Of a stretch of 64,000 nt of DNA, positions 23,716 through 33,117 are shown one piece after another. The notes below the pieces were generated by a model. That model saw only the letters and a program-made list of their open reading frames with translations, made no database searches and had not been told where the DNA came from. A program made the translations under genes and the position numbers. Origin of the DNA: Verrucomicrobiota bacterium (lineage in GTDB: Bacteria; Verrucomicrobiota; Verrucomicrobiia; CAIQCK01); assembly GCA_026397915.1 (NCBI GenBank), contig JAPLTX010000037.1, positions 1 through 64,000 of the forward strand. Reading direction: 5' to 3'. Position 1 is the stretch's first letter; the number at the start of each line of letters is the position of its first letter.

Positions 23716-26700
23716 ATGAATTCATCCACATCGAAAACCGAACTGCTACTATCAACCTGGCGCGGAAAAGCAGTCTTTGGACGTGCCCGTATGATTTCAG
23801 CACTTCTGCCCGTTTTGCTGCTGTGTTTAAACTGGCCACAACACGCACCCGCTGCCGGTCCGGAAGAAATCGCCATCAACCAGGTTGGCTATCGCATCGC
23901 AGACGCAAAGGACTTTCGCGTGGCCAGAGCGGTTGCGAGTTTCCAAATTCTCAATGAGCGAAATGCGGTCGCCCTTGAGGGCGAGTTGAGCGGTCCCATT
24001 CACGATCAATTCGCCGGTTGCGATGTCTGGAAAGGCAATTTCACCGCCTTGCGGCAGCCGGGAACCTATGTCATCCAACTTCCCGATGGCACGCGTTCGT
24101 GGCCGTTCAAGATCGGCAACGATGCTTATGTCCCGCTGTTGCAGACGGCACTCCACGGCCTCTACCTGAGCCGGTGCGGCTATGCGGTCAAGGACGAGGT
24201 GGTGGGTCATCCGCCGTGCCACCTGCGAGACGGTGCGATCATGGTCAACAACGACCAGCGAGTGCCCGACGGCCGCGAGGCCACTGGGGCCTGGCACAAC
24301 GGCGCGGATTACAATCGCTCGACGATGTCGGCCGCGCAGGCGGTGAGCCGGATGTTGTGGCCGGACGAGTTGTTTCCCGGCGCATTCGACAAAGTGCCGT
24401 CACGACTGCAACCGGAGGAGCGTAACGGTAACTGGCCGGACCTGCTGATGGAGGCGCGGTGGGGATTGGAATGGCTGTTCAAAATGCAGGGGCCTGACGG
24501 GGGTGTCTCCACTGGTATGGGGGACAAGCTGGGAATCTACGTGATGCCGCACGAGGATCCCACCGTGCGTTTCATCGGGGCGGTGTATTCATCACACACC
24601 GCCAAGGTCGGCGCTGTTCTGGCGAAGGCGGCTCGCGCCTTTCAAGCCCGCGACCCGAAATTTGCGCGGTCCTGCCTCGATCGCGCCCGGTTGTGTTGGG
24701 GCTGGCTGCAAGCGCATCCCCAAATCGTCGCCCCGAAAACCATAGGCAGCTATTTGAAGCGTGTGGATGAGCCTGATCGCCTCTGGTTGGCGGTCGAACT
24801 GTTTCGCACCACCGGCGAGCGTGGTTTTCACGACAACTTTCTCCGACGATTCGCCCAACTGCCAAGCCCCTACCCGGCCGCGCCCGTCAGCACCCAAACC
24901 ATCCGCGACTACAACCTGCATGAGGCGCTCATCAGCTACTGCTTCATCAAGCAAGGCGCAGACCAGAGCATCCAGGACAGGATCCTCTCCGGTCTGCGCA
25001 TGGATTGCGACCGACTGATGGCCATCACGCAAGCCGAAGGCTACGGCTCGGTCCTCACCGCCGAGAATTGGAAGCATCGGCACACGTGCGGCAACGCGCT
25101 GCAAATGGCGTGGGAACTGGCGATGGCGTCCGAGTTGACCGGCCGCACGCCGTATCGCGAAGCCGCGCTGCGGCAGTTGCATTTCGTGCTGGGCGCAAAC
25201 CCGCTCGGCAAGGTGTTCGTCACCGGCGTCGGCTCGAATCCGGTGCGCAACCCGCACTACGGACCTTTCTTCAGTCACAGTAAGCTTCCAGCGTCGGTCG
25301 GCTTTCTCGTCAAGGGTCCCACTCACGACGCTCAGTTTGTCAAAATCATGTTCAAAGGCGGCACGCCGCCGCCACCGGAGAAGGCTTATGTGGACGTCAT
25401 GGGCGCGCATGCGTGCAACGAGCCTGATATTGAGGTCCAAGGGCACTTGATTGGTTTGGCCACCTACTTCCACGCCTCCATTCAGGGCAAAGCAACGCCA
25501 GCATCGGCGAGCTTCCACCATGCTTCATCCGACACCCGTGGTGACGGAAGCGTGAAGACCGAAGCCGCTATAGCGGCGGCGGAGGTAAGGGCGGGCGCGG
25601 TCGTCTTTCGCCACAAGGCCGCGCGCGCTGAGACGGTTACCGGATTCTATACACGGCTGGCCAACTGTGTTGGCCCCCGCCATGAGCCGGTCGTGGTTGT
25701 CCTTCGTTCCGCGGGCGGACTTTCGGCGGAACGGGTCACCATCCCGGTTTACGGAACGCCGCTCAACCTTTACACGCGGCAGAAGGGCAAGGTGTTCCCA
25801 CCCTTGGACGTCGCCCAGGAATACCGCGCCGCACTGGCCCAGCCCCTAAAGTTGAAGGCGGGTGATGAGGTGACGCTGGAAATCGTCTCCGCCGGAACCA
25901 TGGCTGGCGGCGTGATCGCCGGGATCCAGTTCGCGGGGCGGTGGCCGCTGCTCGATATGCGCGAGCCGTTCCGGCAGACCAAGGCCGCGGGACCAGTGAG
26001 CCGCATCGCGTGGTCTCAACGCGAGGTGGTTTGCACGGGGAACCAGAAACAGTTCGATCCGCAATGCGCGCCGCAGAACAACTCGGTCGTCGTGGGCGAC
26101 GCCGATGGGTCGCTGTTTCAATTCACCGCCTTCTATTCCGTGGACGAACAATACGGCGGGGGGCGCGGCGGCTCCTACGCGCGCACCTATGTTTACAAGA
26201 GACGGCCAGGAACAAACGGGTGGGAGGCGTTGGGCCTTGTCATGGAGCTGCCGGCGGGCATCACCTATGTTGCTGATCCGTTCGCCTTTCGCGACCTCGA
26301 CGGAACGCCCTGCCTGATCCTCGGTGTGGTGGACGGGACCAACGGCTTCGCGGATTGGAAATTCAGTTGGGGTTACCTGTTGCGCTCGCAGACCAAGAGT
26401 TTCGCCGGCCCCTGGGGCAAACCGCATTTTCTCTGGGAGAAATACCCGCGCGGCACTGCCAAGGATGCCGGTAGCGAACGCATGATTTGCGTCCGCGTAT
26501 TTCCGCGCACCAGGACGAAGGACTATGTTCTATGCTGGCAGCACGGAGGATCAGACATAAGTGTTCGCGGCGCGATCCTGCCCAACCTGAAGACAACCCT
26601 GACCCACGAGCAGATTCGCAGCGCGCCCACGCTCAATCGCAATCAGGATGAGGGCAGTGGCGGATTCGTTCGCGGTGATAAGGGCTACATCTGTGCCTGG

Positions 26701-27450
26701 CAGATTCCCAACGTCAACGACGTGACGAGCATTCAACGGCTCTATGAGTTCGACTTGGACGATCCGTTGAACCCGGAGCGTTGGCGGGTGGTGCCGGGTT
26801 CATGGGGGTTCAACGACGGCACCAACCCCGTCGAAGATGGTGGCGCCACCGCCGACTGCTGGTCGCTGTCGCTGGTGGGTGACGAACTCTGGGCAACCTC
26901 GGTGGCGTGGAGCATCTCGAACCACAAAAACTCGACGCTGGCCTGCCGCGTGCCGTGGGATCAGCGGCTGGGTGACACCTTCCGCTACGGCGTTTCGAAG
27001 GTTGACGCTTACAAGGAGATCGCCCCGGTCGTCGAGTATGCGGTGGGCGAGCGGTGCAGCTTGAGTGCCGAAATCACAGGGGCAGGAAAGGAGTCTTACA
27101 TCTTCCTGTCCCTGGCCCCGTCGGCCCGCCAACTCATCCGCGGCGGGGTGACGGTTGAGGTCTCCGATAAGGGCATGCGGTTGGCGGCCTGCGGGGCGGA
27201 TGGCCGTTCCACGGGACTCACTCCCTACGCGGGCCAGTCTTTCGTTCCGGGCAGAGCGTATGCCGTCAAACTCCAGCGCGATGATGGCGTGATCACCGGA
27301 TGGGTTGACGGGCGGAAGATCGGGCCGGTGAGGATCTCTGATCCGGCTCAGGCGGAATTGCTGGCAGAGCCGCAGCGGTTCAAGTTTTACGGCTGGCAGG
27401 GTGGATTATACACGATCCGGAATGCCTGGCTCACAGATGGACCGAAGTAA
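23716..27450 (+). CDS. Giant exported GH9-like protein with C-terminal propeller/LamG-like half
   Basis: 1244 residues. An Ig-like cellulase N-terminal domain (EEIAINQVGYR) precedes a GH9-type helical barrel to about 600. In the catalytic block the usual WHDAGDY reads WHNGADY, keeping the second Asp (198) but replacing the first by Asn195; the acid Glu is kept in CNEPDIE (Glu569). The second half (about 750-1090) has repeated beta blocks such as SLFQFTAFYSVDE and CLILGVVDGTNG resembling a beta-propeller, and the last 140 residues look concanavalin/LamG-like. The signal peptide begins best at Met26 (23791), so that ATG is an alternative start. It starts 12 bp after the symporter. Confidence 0.8.
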   Translation: MNSSTSKTELLLSTWRGKAVFGRARMISALLPVLLLCLNWPQHAPAAGPEEIAINQVGYRIADAKDFRVARAVASFQILNERNAVALEGELSGPIHDQFAGCDVWKGNFTALRQPGTYVIQLPDGTRSWPFKIGNDAYVPLLQTALHGLYLSRCGYAVKDEVVGHPPCHLRDGAIMVNNDQRVPDGREATGAWHNGADYNRSTMSAAQAVSRMLWPDELFPGAFDKVPSRLQPEERNGNWPDLLMEARWGLEWLFKMQGPDGGVSTGMGDKLGIYVMPHEDPTVRFIGAVYSSHTAKVGAVLAKAARAFQARDPKFARSCLDRARLCWGWLQAHPQIVAPKTIGSYLKRVDEPDRLWLAVELFRTTGERGFHDNFLRRFAQLPSPYPAAPVSTQTIRDYNLHEALISYCFIKQGADQSIQDRILSGLRMDCDRLMAITQAEGYGSVLTAENWKHRHTCGNALQMAWELAMASELTGRTPYREAALRQLHFVLGANPLGKVFVTGVGSNPVRNPHYGPFFSHSKLPASVGFLVKGPTHDAQFVKIMFKGGTPPPPEKAYVDVMGAHACNEPDIEVQGHLIGLATYFHASIQGKATPASASFHHASSDTRGDGSVKTEAAIAAAEVRAGAVVFRHKAARAETVTGFYTRLANCVGPRHEPVVVVLRSAGGLSAERVTIPVYGTPLNLYTRQKGKVFPPLDVAQEYRAALAQPLKLKAGDEVTLEIVSAGTMAGGVIAGIQFAGRWPLLDMREPFRQTKAAGPVSRIAWSQREVVCTGNQKQFDPQCAPQNNSVVVGDADGSLFQFTAFYSVDEQYGGGRGGSYARTYVYKRRPGTNGWEALGLVMELPAGITYVADPFAFRDLDGTPCLILGVVDGTNGFADWKFSWGYLLRSQTKSFAGPWGKPHFLWEKYPRGTAKDAGSERMICVRVFPRTRTKDYVLCWQHGGSDISVRGAILPNLKTTLTHEQIRSAPTLNRNQDEGSGGFVRGDKGYICAWQIPNVNDVTSIQRLYEFDLDDPLNPERWRVVPGSWGFNDGTNPVEDGGATADCWSLSLVGDELWATSVAWSISNHKNSTLACRVPWDQRLGDTFRYGVSKVDAYKEIAPVVEYAVGERCSLSAEITGAGKESYIFLSLAPSARQLIRGGVTVEVSDKGMRLAACGADGRSTGLTPYAGQSFVPGRAYAVKLQRDDGVITGWVDGRKIGPVRISDPAQAELLAEPQRFKFYGWQGGLYTIRNAWLTDGPK

Positions 27451-27463
27451 GGCAGGAAGAAGA

Positions 27464-27535
27464 ATGTCCATGAAAAACGAGGATACAAGTGAACCACGGG
27501 CTGTTAAAAGCAATGGACCACCAGTTTTGAAATGA
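27464..27535 (+). CDS. Possible 23-residue small ORF
   Basis: ATG-initiated frame MSMKNEDTSEPRAVKSNG followed by PPVLK and TGA, preceded by the purine-rich AGGAAGAAG. It fills most of the 103-bp gap before the sulfatase. No family is recognised; it may be chance or a leader. Confidence 0.2.
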   Translation: MSMKNEDTSEPRAVKSNGPPVLK

Positions 27536-27553
27536 TTCAGCCAGCCTAAGAGT

Positions 27554-29032
27554 ATGAAGCGCAAGCTGCTGTTTTTCCTGTTGGCCATTGGCACGCTCGC
27601 GTTGTCCGCCACGGGTTCAAGCGCCGAGTCGCGACCACCGAACATCCTCCTCATCACCGCCGACGATCTCGGTTGTCTGCTCTCGTGCTATGGCGAGAAG
27701 CGCATCACCACGCCGAAGCTCGATGCGCTCGCGGCGTCGGGCGTGCGGTTCGCCAACGCCTACGTCGCGGAATCGTCGTGCAGCCAGTCGCGCGCGGCGT
27801 TGCTCACCGGGCGCTGGCCGCACCAGAATGGCTTGGTCGGTCTCTCGCAGCTTGGCTTCAGGATGCACCCCGGCCAGCCAACGCTGCCGGCGGTGCTAAA
27901 GGCAGCGGGCTATCGCACCGGCATCATCGGCAAACTGCACGTCGAGCCGGCGGCGGATTTCCCGTTCGACTGGATGCCGGCAAAGGTGCGGATGGCCCCA
28001 CTGCCGACGCGCAACGTGCGCTGGGTGGCCGAGCAGAGCCGCGAGTTCTTCGCGTCGGCGAAGGCGGCGGATAAGCCGTTCTTCTACTACGTGAACTACT
28101 TCGACCCGCACGTCCCGCTGACGAAGGACACCGACCAGATCGCCGGCCTGCCGGAAAAGCCGCTCACCGCCGCTGACATCAAGGAGCCGCTGCCGCTTGG
28201 CGCACCGGACGCCGCGAAGAACCGCCTCGCCACCGCGCGGCTGCTCAACGCAGTGCTGCGCGTGGACGCCGGCATGGGCCTGTTGCTCGACGAGCTGAAG
28301 GCCGCAGGCTTCGCGGACAACACCATCGTCATTTTCGTCGGCGACAACGGCACCGCCATGCCGCGCGGCAAGACGTGGAGCTACGAAGCCGGCGTCCGCG
28401 TGCCGATGATCGTGCGCTGGCCCGGTGTGGCCAAGCCAGGCCAGTCGCGCGACGAACTGGTCTCGCTCCTCGACGTGATGCCGACGTTGCTGGCTGGCGT
28501 GGGCGTAAAGACGACTGACAGTCTCGTCGGCACCGCGCTTCAGCCGTTGCTGCGCGGCGAGCCAGGCGGCAAGGACTGGCGCGAATTCCTGTTCACCGAG
28601 GAAAACTTCCATGAGCCGCAGATGTTTCGTGGCCAGCGCACCGTCCGCGACTCGCGCTACAAGCTCCTGTTGAATCTGGTGACCTCCGACCACGGCCACG
28701 AGTCGGAGGAGTTTGTGGATTTCGAGTCCGGCGGTGTGAATGTCGGTAGCCTGACCGCCGGGAAGCTGGCGCCGGTGGAGTTGTTCGATCTGCAAACCGA
28801 TCCCAACGAAACCAGAAACCTCGCCGATGATCCGGCCCACGCCGCCATGCGACAACGGCTCGAAGCCGCGCTCCAGCGCTGGCGCGAAAAACGGGCCGAC
28901 CCGCTGCTCGACCCGGCGCGTCTCCAACGATGGAAAGACGCCCGCGCCCGCTGGGACAAGCTCCCGCGCGTCAAAGTCGGCCCTAACAAAATCGTCCGCA
29001 TCCCGGAGAGTGAACTGGAATTGTTGAAGTGA
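27554..29032 (+). CDS. Exported sulfatase-family protein with variant active-site motif CSQSR
   Basis: 492 residues; Sec signal cut near SSA. The fold matches N-sulfoglucosamine-sulfohydrolase-like sulfatases (LLITADDLGCLLSCYG, YFDPHVPLTKD, IVIFVGDNGT). The formylglycine motif, normally C-x-P/A-x-R, is C76-S-Q-S-R80, so Pro/Ala is replaced by Gln. Whether the maturation enzyme accepts this is unknown; the protein might be a phosphonate/phosphate-type hydrolase or poorly active. The metal pair Asp37-Asp38 is normal. Separated from neighbours by about 100 bp on both sides. Confidence 0.86.
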   Translation: MKRKLLFFLLAIGTLALSATGSSAESRPPNILLITADDLGCLLSCYGEKRITTPKLDALAASGVRFANAYVAESSCSQSRAALLTGRWPHQNGLVGLSQLGFRMHPGQPTLPAVLKAAGYRTGIIGKLHVEPAADFPFDWMPAKVRMAPLPTRNVRWVAEQSREFFASAKAADKPFFYYVNYFDPHVPLTKDTDQIAGLPEKPLTAADIKEPLPLGAPDAAKNRLATARLLNAVLRVDAGMGLLLDELKAAGFADNTIVIFVGDNGTAMPRGKTWSYEAGVRVPMIVRWPGVAKPGQSRDELVSLLDVMPTLLAGVGVKTTDSLVGTALQPLLRGEPGGKDWREFLFTEENFHEPQMFRGQRTVRDSRYKLLLNLVTSDHGHESEEFVDFESGGVNVGSLTAGKLAPVELFDLQTDPNETRNLADDPAHAAMRQRLEAALQRWREKRADPLLDPARLQRWKDARARWDKLPRVKVGPNKIVRIPESELELLK

Positions 29033-29051
29033 GGCCATGAACTCAATGGGT

Positions 29052-29078
29052 GTGTATCGGTATTAGCGGTTTTGGTGA
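29052..29078 (+). pseudogene. 27-nt remnant matching the 3' end of the symporter gene
   Basis: Nine codons aligned with symporter codons at 23677-23703: V-Y-R-Y-stop-R-F-W-stop against V-Y-L-Y-W-R-F-W-stop, 24 of 27 bases identical. The Trp codon TGG is TAG here. It is noncoding now and may mark a lost second symporter gene or a copied tail. Confidence 0.4.
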
Positions 29079-29123
29079 GGTGAGCGTGACGAGGATCATG
29101 AAACAATTATGAGAGGTGATGTA

Positions 29124-31178
29124 ATGAAAACACTGATGAGGGTCGTTATCGGAAGCTGGGTCGTTGTGGCGCTGACAGGACAGGCCGGTCTTGCGGCAGA
29201 GCCGCAAACGACACCTGCCACAAGCGCATTGTCATCACAGCCATCCGCCAGTGCCATGCTGCCTTGGAAGCGGCCAATCCGAATCCCCGAGGAAATCGCG
29301 CTGACACATGCGGAGCCGCCGTTCGCCATCGCCGGCGGGTTCTCGACGTGGCGCGTCCCATTCCAATTCAGCAAGGACATGCCGCCGGGGTCCGTGCTGA
29401 AGCTCCAACTTTGGGGCGGACGAAACAACAAGGGAGTGTTCACTGGCGCGCAAGCCACTCGCCCGCAAGCGGACGGTTACGTTTCGGCGGAAGCCGACGA
29501 CGGCTCGCGCCTGACCCTCCAGCCGGCCAAACAAGCTGGCACGTTTGTGCTCTCGGTGCCGAAGAGCGGTTTCAAGAAGGGCCGGAACATCGCAGTTGTT
29601 CTCGGTGATCGCACCGGAGGCGGAAAGGGAATCCGCGTCAGCCCTGAGCACGCGTTCAACAAGTTCTTTGTCCTCTACAGCGTCACCGACGAGCGGGCCG
29701 AGCCGAAGTTCCCGCAATGGGCCGGGGGCGATGTGTGGGCCAAAGGGACGGACCACCGCATCGTCGCCGCCTGCACCATGCACATCCTCGGAGGCGCTAC
29801 CGACCACCTGCGCGTTTATGTGCCGGCTGTTACCAAGCCAGGGCGCGCTTTTGCCGTTCTCGTCCGGCCCGAAGACGTAGTCGGCAATCTGTCGCATCGC
29901 GAACTGCGCTCGATCACTGTCTTGCTCGACGGGATGCCCATCCCGGCGCAGATCGAGACAGTTCCCGGCTCGACCTGCCTGCGGGCAACGGTGTCGCTAC
30001 CGGCCGCGGGCGTCCATCGGCTCACCGTGCGCGACGCGGACTCCGGGTTGCAGGCCGTGAGCAACCCGACACGTTGCGCCGAGACAGACGATCTGGTCTG
30101 CTGGGGCATGATTCACGGCCACACGGAATTGTCTGACGGCACCGGTTGCATTGACGACTACTTCCACCAGCTCAAGGACGAAGTCCTGCTGGACTTCGCC
30201 GCTTCGTCGGACCACGACCATCTTTTTGAAACCTCCGACGAATTCTGGGCGGTGACACGCCGGGCCGTGAAACGATGGAACAAACCGCCCGAGTTCGTCG
30301 CGTTCCTCGGCTACGAATGGGCCAAGTGGCGAAAGAATGGAGATGGCGACCGCAATGTCTATTACCTCGAAGACGACCGCCCCATGTATCGGTCGGACGA
30401 CGGGGAGCATCCCTCGCCCCCGCAGTTGTTCGAGGCCCTGCGGAAGACGAAAGAGAAGGCGCTTGTTATCGTTCATCACCCTGCACACGGCGGCAATTTC
30501 TGCGACTGGAAAGATCACAGTCCCGAACACGAAAGATTGGTCGAGATTTTTCAAACCCGCGGAAGCTTCGAATGCGCGCCGGAGGACGGGAACACCGTCC
30601 CTGAACGACCTGGCAATGTCACGCCGTTCGCCGTGGGCTATGTGCGCAACGCGCTCGCGCTGGGCTGGCGCGTCGGTTTCACCGGCGGCGGCGACGACCA
30701 CAGCGGCCACTGGGGAACCGAGTTCCGCTTCGGCCCATACAAGCAAGGCATGATGAGCGTCGAGACGACCGAGCGAAGCCGGCGCGCCATCTTCGAGGCC
30801 ATGCACAACCGCCGCGTCGTCGCCACGACCGGCTCGCGGATGTTGCTCACCTACAAGCTGAATGGCCGTCCACTCGGTTCCGAGTTGAGCCTGAAAGACG
30901 ACCCCGCGTTGGCTTCTGCGCGAAAGCTGGTTGTGGAGTTCCACGGCACGGCGCCCGTGGCGCAACTCGACATCATCCGGAACAACAAGGTCGTGTATTC
31001 GCGCCCCGGCAACGGCCAAATGGACCTGAGCATCACGTGGCAGGACGCCGGGCCGATTGACAAGACGTGGATGCCCGCCGCGAAGTTCTGCAATCATCCG
31101 TTCACGTTCTACTACGTGCGCGTGACCCAGACTGACGGCGAAGTCGCCTGGGCCAGCCCGATCTGGATTGATTTATAA
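29124..31178 (+). CDS. Exported PHP-domain protein (DUF3604-like metal-dependent phosphoesterase fold)
   Basis: 684 residues. A signal peptide (MKTLMRVVIGSWVVVALTG) precedes about 290 residues of beta-rich sequence. The PHP core then shows HGHTELSDG near 330, SSDHDHLF, VIVHHPAHGGNF and TGGGDDHSGHWG near 525, all likely metal ligands. Proteins with DUF3604 are common beside sulfatases but have no agreed substrate. The second ATG is chosen because AGGTGAT lies 3 bp upstream of it; the ATG 15 bp earlier lacks a site. The next gene begins 4 bp after its stop. Confidence 0.8.
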   Translation: MKTLMRVVIGSWVVVALTGQAGLAAEPQTTPATSALSSQPSASAMLPWKRPIRIPEEIALTHAEPPFAIAGGFSTWRVPFQFSKDMPPGSVLKLQLWGGRNNKGVFTGAQATRPQADGYVSAEADDGSRLTLQPAKQAGTFVLSVPKSGFKKGRNIAVVLGDRTGGGKGIRVSPEHAFNKFFVLYSVTDERAEPKFPQWAGGDVWAKGTDHRIVAACTMHILGGATDHLRVYVPAVTKPGRAFAVLVRPEDVVGNLSHRELRSITVLLDGMPIPAQIETVPGSTCLRATVSLPAAGVHRLTVRDADSGLQAVSNPTRCAETDDLVCWGMIHGHTELSDGTGCIDDYFHQLKDEVLLDFAASSDHDHLFETSDEFWAVTRRAVKRWNKPPEFVAFLGYEWAKWRKNGDGDRNVYYLEDDRPMYRSDDGEHPSPPQLFEALRKTKEKALVIVHHPAHGGNFCDWKDHSPEHERLVEIFQTRGSFECAPEDGNTVPERPGNVTPFAVGYVRNALALGWRVGFTGGGDDHSGHWGTEFRFGPYKQGMMSVETTERSRRAIFEAMHNRRVVATTGSRMLLTYKLNGRPLGSELSLKDDPALASARKLVVEFHGTAPVAQLDIIRNNKVVYSRPGNGQMDLSITWQDAGPIDKTWMPAAKFCNHPFTFYYVRVTQTDGEVAWASPIWIDL

Positions 31179-31182
31179 TGCC

Positions 31183-32787
31183 ATGACGACGCAATGGAGC
31201 AGGCGACGACTGTTGAAAACCGGCTGCGCGGCGGGGTTGGGATGGCTGCTGCGGCCGCTGAATCTCTCCGCCGGCGGGGCAGGCGGGCCGCGGCGGTTCC
31301 ATCTTTGCCTTGCGCCGGATGCCTTTGACCGCGACCCAGAGTTGCTCGCCACCATCCGCGACGCGGGCGTCAACGCTGTCTGGCTCGCGGGCTTCTGCTA
31401 CGGTCACTGGCCGTGGCCGGTGGAGAAGCTACAGGCAACCCGCGCGAAGCTTGAATCGGCCGGATTGCCCGCGCACGTCATCAACATACCTTTTGGCCAT
31501 CCGGGCAACGCGCTGGAGACAACCAGCAGCGGTTTCCCGCTCACGCCGCCGCAGCACTGGAAGTTTGCCACACTCATTGACGGCAAAACGGGCGTCGGCA
31601 CCTCGTTGCACGAGCCGGCCACTGCGGAGAACGTCGCAGCCGTCCGCGCGCTTCGGCAGGCGAAGTTCACGCGAGTGTTCCTCGACGACGACTTCCGGCT
31701 CGCGCGCCACCCTGGCAAGATCGGCGGCTGTTTTTGTGCCGAGCACCGCGAGCGGTTTCTGCGACGAGGCGGTTACGCGACGGCGCGGTGGGATGAATTG
31801 CTGGACGACGTGCGCCAGCGGCGGCTCACGCCCCTGCTGCGTGACTGGATCGAGTTCATCTGCGACGGGCTGACGGCGAGTTTCCGCGCGCAAGAGCGCG
31901 TAGCCGGCGCGGGTCGGATGGGCATCATGGTAATGGTGCTCGGCTCGGAGAAGGCGGGCATCCGGCTGACGGATTACCGCGACGCGCTGTTTCGCGTCGG
32001 CGAAGGCGCGTTCAATGACGCGTCGTTCAACCCCGTCGGATGCAAAACCAAGGAACTGTTCAGCGTGCTGCTGCACCGGCGGTTCGCGCGGCCGGAGCTG
32101 GCGTTCAGCGAAACGACCGCGTTTCCTTCCAACAAGCTCTCCGCGCGGAACATGGCAGCGAAGCTGGTCATCTCGACCCTCGCCGACGTGCGGCAGACGA
32201 TGTTCATGAGCGGCCTCGATCCGTTTCCGCGGTCGCACTGGGAGACGATAGCCCCGGCGATGAAGACGCAGGCCGCCCTGCACGCGCGCTTGGCCGGCCA
32301 CAAGCCTTGCGGGCCGTTCAAACATTTCTGGGGCGAGCGTAGCCGGTGGGTGGGCGATGACAACCCGTTCAGTCTGTTCCTGGCGGCCGGCGTGCCGTTC
32401 GAGGTGACCGACGCGCCCGCGCACGATGGCTGGACTTTTCTTTCCAACTTTGACGCGCAGGCGGCAGCGGAGAACCAACTCGTTTTACGCGGCACGAAGT
32501 TTGTCCATCGTCCGTCTGTGAAGCCTCCGCTCGCTGACGGCGAGCCGGTCGCGGAATCGCTGGACGCGCTGTTTGCCTTCAAGCGGCGCATCGCTGAGAA
32601 GCTGCGTGATGTGCCCCACATCACCGAAGACGAGCCGGCGGTCTGCGCGTGGTATCCCTCCGCACGCTCCGTGCTCGTGTGGAATCTCGAAGACAGACCG
32701 AAGACGCTCACCGTGCGCCGCGGCCCGCGGCGTCAAGAACTCGCACTGGTCGGCCTCGAAGCGCAGTTGACCGGGGACTTGGGTTGA
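31183..32787 (+). CDS. Tat-exported protein of unknown family, possible TIM-barrel hydrolase
   Basis: 534 residues. The N-terminus WSRRRLLKTGCAAG is a Tat signal. The body begins RFHLCLAPDAFDRDPELL, then WLAGFCYGHWPW and FTRVFLDDDFRL, a strand-Asp pattern seen in barrel hydrolases, and CFCAEHRERFL; the C-terminal part (VLVWNLEDRPKTLTVR) looks like a beta-sandwich. I do not recognise the family. The ATG is preferred over a TTG 15 bp upstream that overlaps the previous stop. Context in a glycan locus suggests a glycosidase, unproven. Confidence 0.7.
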   Translation: MTTQWSRRRLLKTGCAAGLGWLLRPLNLSAGGAGGPRRFHLCLAPDAFDRDPELLATIRDAGVNAVWLAGFCYGHWPWPVEKLQATRAKLESAGLPAHVINIPFGHPGNALETTSSGFPLTPPQHWKFATLIDGKTGVGTSLHEPATAENVAAVRALRQAKFTRVFLDDDFRLARHPGKIGGCFCAEHRERFLRRGGYATARWDELLDDVRQRRLTPLLRDWIEFICDGLTASFRAQERVAGAGRMGIMVMVLGSEKAGIRLTDYRDALFRVGEGAFNDASFNPVGCKTKELFSVLLHRRFARPELAFSETTAFPSNKLSARNMAAKLVISTLADVRQTMFMSGLDPFPRSHWETIAPAMKTQAALHARLAGHKPCGPFKHFWGERSRWVGDDNPFSLFLAAGVPFEVTDAPAHDGWTFLSNFDAQAAAENQLVLRGTKFVHRPSVKPPLADGEPVAESLDALFAFKRRIAEKLRDVPHITEDEPAVCAWYPSARSVLVWNLEDRPKTLTVRRGPRRQELALVGLEAQLTGDLG

Positions 32788-32823
32788 GTTGAGAATGAAA
32801 GTCGCGCGCAGCCTCGGAACATT

Positions 32824-33117
32824 ATGAAGACATTCAGGATCCTGCCGGTGGTGTTTTTCATTGTTGGCACCAACCTCGCATTGGCGGCCGACGCGCCAAT
32901 CAAAACTCATGCCGTAAATGACACCGGCGTGCCGCCGGAGAACAGCCGCAACTTCGTCGCCGCCATGAAAGCGCACCACGTGCCGGTGGAATACCTCGAA
33001 CTCCCCTCCGGCGGCCACGGCCTCAATGGCTGCCAAGGTCCGCTTTGGGAAGAGTGGAAAGCAAAGTCACTAGTGTGGCTCGTAAGCCGGAAAGTCATCC
33101 CTTCGATCTCCCCATGA
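32824..33117 (+). pseudogene. Truncated alpha/beta-hydrolase: signal peptide joined to C-terminal end
   Basis: 97 codons. A signal peptide (MKTFRILPVVFFIVGTNLAL, cut near AADA) runs directly into the last 70 residues of an acetyl-xylan-esterase or dienelactone-hydrolase-like enzyme: NDTGVPPENSRNF holds the catalytic-Asp region and SGGHGL the catalytic His. The cap and the nucleophile elbow GxSxG, about 200 residues in relatives, are missing, so it is probably inactive, produced by an in-frame deletion. It stays in frame and its stop overlaps the next sulfatase start by ATGA, so it may still serve for translational coupling. Confidence 0.65.
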
